64,000 bases of DNA. It comes from Mycobacterium pinniadriaticum (lineage in GTDB: Bacteria; Actinomycetota; Actinomycetes; Mycobacteriales; Mycobacteriaceae). The notes under the pieces are model-generated. The model was not told where the DNA came from and searched no databases. It saw only the letters and a program-made list of their open reading frames with translations. This document shows, one piece after another, positions 61,909 through 64,000 of the stretch (positions are counted from its first letter, which is position 1; the number at the start of each line of letters is the position of its first letter). The stretch spans positions 186,001-250,000 of the forward strand of contig NZ_JAPJDO010000003.1 of the NCBI RefSeq assembly GCF_026242045.1, given 5' to 3'. A program made the translations under genes and the position numbers.

Positions 61909-63251
61909 GCCGGCTCCCGAACCTCGGCACAGAGCAGCTCGCCGCGGCTGTCATCGTCGACCACCCGCCCTCGGCGCCACATCTGACGCACCACGCCGGT
62001 CAGGACGACGTCCTCGTAGGGGGTGATCGGATGGCGGTGCCGCAGGTCGGCGCCATGCACCACCCACGCCGTATCGGGGTCGAACACGCAGAAGTCCGCG
62101 CGCCGGCCCGTCGCGATGACCCCACGATCGCTGAGGCCCGCGAGTTCGGCCGGCGCCTGCGCCATCCATCGGCACACATCGGCCAGGCCGAACCCGGCGC
62201 GGGCGGCTCGGGTCCACAGTGCGGGCAGCGCGATCTGCAACGAGCTGATCCCGCCGAACGCCCAGCCGAAGTCACCACCGACCAGGTCTTTGTGCCGGGG
62301 TGCGCACGGCGAGTGGTCGGATACCACCATGTCCACGGTGCCGTCAGCGAGCGCCTCCCACAGCTGGGCGCGATTGTCCGCACCGCGGATTGGCGGGCAT
62401 GCGGCGAACGCCGTTGCGCCGTCGGGAATCGTCTCCGCGGCGAAAGTCAGGTAGTGCGGGCATGTTTCGGCGGTGACGGGCAGGCCGGCGCGTTTCGCCT
62501 CGGCGATCATCGGCAGTACAGCGGCGCTGGAGACATGCACGATATGAGCCTTGGCACCGGTGTCGGCGATGGCGTCGAGCACGATGCGGACCGCGTCCTG
62601 CTCGGCGGCGTCGGGACGCGAGCGCAGAAATCCCTGGTAGTCGCGACCGGTCGGCTGCGGGCAGCCGGCCAGCACCCGTGAACTCTCGGCATGCACGAGC
62701 AGCACCGAATCCAGTTCCGCGACAACGGACATCGCGCGGCCGAACTCCGCGGGGTCGAGCGGCGGGAAGTCCGGGTTCCCGGACTCGGACAGAAAACACT
62801 TGAACCCGAGCACACCCGCGGCGGCGAGCTCACCGATCGATCCGAGATTGCCGGGGACGATACCGCCCCAGAACCCGGTGTCGACGCGGCACACGCCGGT
62901 CGCCGCGGCTCGCTTGACATCCAGTGCGGCCGCGGTCGTCGTCACCGGGTCACTGTCCAGCGGCATGTCCACGACGGTGGTGATGCCGCCGGCCAGCGCC
63001 GCCCCGGTGGCACTGGCGAAGCCCTCCCAATCGGTGCCCGGGTCGTTGATGTGCACGTGGGTGTCGACCAGGCCGGGCAGCAGCACCACGTCCGGCTCCA
63101 AGACGGTCTGCCCTGCGGAGTCGACAACTGCGTCGATGTCACGAACGACCCGGATCAGGCCGTCCGCCATGCCGATTGCGGCCGGGCGGACCGCACCGTC
63201 GATCACCGCGCGCGGGGCGCGAATGACGTGCTCGACGGATGGGGGGCTCAC
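61905..63251 (-). CDS. allB: Allantoinase (cyclic amidohydrolase)
   Basis: A 448-aa dihydroorotase/allantoinase-type amidohydrolase (allantoin to allantoate). Metal ligands: HxH in GLVDTHVHINDPG, carboxylated Lys in LGFKCFLSESG, His in LVHAES, His in AHIVHVSSA and Asp in VVSDHSPC. EWEGF-like DWEGFASATGAALAGGITT and the S-P-C segment are typical of allantoinase rather than hydantoinase. GTG 63251 overlaps the upstream hydrolase stop by 4 nt. The complete metal site implies an active enzyme. Confidence 0.92.
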   Translation of the reverse strand: MSPPSVEHVIRAPRAVIDGAVRPAAIGMADGLIRVVRDIDAVVDSAGQTVLEPDVVLLPGLVDTHVHINDPGTDWEGFASATGAALAGGITTVVDMPLDSDPVTTTAAALDVKRAAATGVCRVDTGFWGGIVPGNLGSIGELAAAGVLGFKCFLSESGNPDFPPLDPAEFGRAMSVVAELDSVLLVHAESSRVLAGCPQPTGRDYQGFLRSRPDAAEQDAVRIVLDAIADTGAKAHIVHVSSAAVLPMIAEAKRAGLPVTAETCPHYLTFAAETIPDGATAFAACPPIRGADNRAQLWEALADGTVDMVVSDHSPCAPRHKDLVGGDFGWAFGGISSLQIALPALWTRAARAGFGLADVCRWMAQAPAELAGLSDRGVIATGRRADFCVFDPDTAWVVHGADLRHRHPITPYEDVVLTGVVRQMWRRGRVVDDDSRGELLCAEVREPA

Positions 63252-64000
63252 CGCGGCCGCACCGGACCGAAGCGCTCCTCGAGCCGATGGGTCAGCTCCG
63301 GCCAGACATGGGGGTCGTGGCCGGGCACCAGCTCGTAGCCCTTGTCGGCCGCCAACTTCTTCAGCCGGCGGATCGGCTCCACCGTCTCTGCCGGGTCGAC
63401 GTCGATGAACCCGCCGATCGGTAGTTCGTGCTCGATGTTCTCGGTCAGATCGGCAGCGTCGAAGGCGAACACGAAACCCCCACCGCCCACGGTCTGATCG
63501 AGTTCGACCACGAAGCTCTGGTGCCCCGGGGTGTGACCGTACGTGGGCACCGCGGTGATACCGGGTGCGATCTCGGCCTCGCCGTCGGCCAACACCCAAT
63601 CGATCCGGGGATCGTCGAAGTCGACGCGCACGATGGCATTCCGTTCCGGCTCAGGGTGATTCGACAGGCCATACTCCAGCTCGCGGCGCTGCGCATGCAC
63701 CGGCACCTTGCCGGCGAACAGCTTTACCCCGCCGGCATGGTCGTGGTGCAGGTGTGACAGCCCCACCAGGTGGATGTCGTCGACGTCGATGCCGATGTCG
63801 TGCAACGACTCTTCGATCGGCTCCCCCGGACCCGGCAGCACCGGGATGTACTCCACGGTCGGGAAGAATCGCCGGTACAGCGCCGGATCACGGATCAGCG
63901 CGGTGTTGAACCCGGTGTCGAGCAACACCCAGCCGCCGTCGGTCTGCAGCAACACGCCGGGGACGGGCTCCCGCATCCGCTGCTCCGGTGGCGACCCGTA
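63248..64000 (-). CDS. Metallo-beta-lactamase-fold hydrolase (N-terminus beyond window)
   Basis: At least 250 aa, open to the right edge; the visible part begins YGSPPEQRMREPVPGVLLQTD. MBL motifs: SHLHHDHAGG (HxHxDH), the later His in YGHTPGHQSF, the Asp in FAFDAADLTEN and the last His in LVPGHDPHVW. The arrangement resembles N-acyl homoserine lactonases (AttM/AiiA) and other lactonases. Its stop overlaps the allantoinase start by 4 nt, so it is upstream in the same operon and is more likely to act on a ring-opened or lactone/lactam intermediate in ureide metabolism than in quorum quenching. An internal ATG lies at 63976. Confidence 0.8.
   Translation of the reverse strand, partial: YGSPPEQRMREPVPGVLLQTDGGWVLLDTGFNTALIRDPALYRRFFPTVEYIPVLPGPGEPIEESLHDIGIDVDDIHLVGLSHLHHDHAGGVKLFAGKVPVHAQRRELEYGLSNHPEPERNAIVRVDFDDPRIDWVLADGEAEIAPGITAVPTYGHTPGHQSFVVELDQTVGGGGFVFAFDAADLTENIEHELPIGGFIDVDPAETVEPIRRLKKLAADKGYELVPGHDPHVWPELTHRLEERFGPVRPR

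Overview
The window is a high-GC actinobacterial chromosome segment, almost certainly from a mycobacterium and most likely a fast-growing Mycolicibacterium-type species. From 1 to about 50,800 the genes follow, in inverted orientation and with gaps, the M. tuberculosis neighbourhood that I recall as Rv1858 down to Rv1814 (modB, ndh, ureABCFGD, blaI/blaR, gnd1, guaB1, two CNNM/CBS proteins, glcB, gcvB, garA, gcvH, pgsA2, secA2, bacA, Rv1817-Rv1814). There are no PE/PPE genes, insertion sequences, phage genes, CRISPR arrays or recognisable tRNA/rRNA genes. Coding density is very high, many starts are GTG or TTG, and many junctions overlap by 1 or 4 nt.

Layout. 1-5.4 kb: start of modB, an SDR, an F420-type luciferase-like oxidoreductase, type II NADH dehydrogenase, a Rv0203-like secreted hemophore and a PrrB-like sensor kinase with no partner regulator. 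5.4-11.2 kb (minus): the urease operon ureABCFGD behind a thioesterase and an iron-related FhuF-like gene, with three IdeR/DtxR-type boxes. 11.3-18.3 kb (plus): blaI-blaR, gnd, guaB1 (a GMP reductase in mycobacteria) and two CNNM/CBS membrane proteins. 18.3-26 kb: a potassium channel gene with a probable frameshift, glcB, a VWA envelope protein, an Asp-nucleophile alpha/beta hydrolase and two small secreted or membrane proteins. 26-37.5 kb (minus): gcvP under a tandem glycine riboswitch, two MerR regulators, a DUF151 nuclease, garA, gcvH, a DUF881-Sbp-DUF881 set, pgsA2 and secA2. 37.5-54.4 kb: a monooxygenase remnant, bacA, two TetR regulators with candidate operators, a VCBS/DUF1254 exoprotein, the Rv1817-Rv1814 group, a KhtTU-like antiporter pair, a carboxylesterase, a paired SMR exporter and an MFS transporter. 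54.5-58.4 kb (plus): malQ, Nudix, a second luciferase-like oxidoreductase and an NTF2-like protein, closed by a near-perfect 26-bp inverted repeat.

58.5-64 kb (minus): six genes joined by five consecutive 4-nt stop/start overlaps: a metallo-beta-lactamase-fold hydrolase (cut by the window end), allantoinase, an Asp/Glu/hydantoin-racemase-family protein whose first catalytic cysteine is Gly, allantoicase, an unassigned 196-aa protein, and an isopenicillin-N-synthase-like Fe(II)/2-oxoglutarate oxygenase. Allantoinase plus allantoicase give an allantoin-degrading core that releases urea, which the urease in this same window could hydrolyse. The racemase-like, unassigned and oxygenase members make this operon the best candidate for undescribed biochemistry here.

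Functions are assigned by reading translations and motifs and by memory of homologous families; no database search was run. Comparisons with M. tuberculosis genes are from memory.
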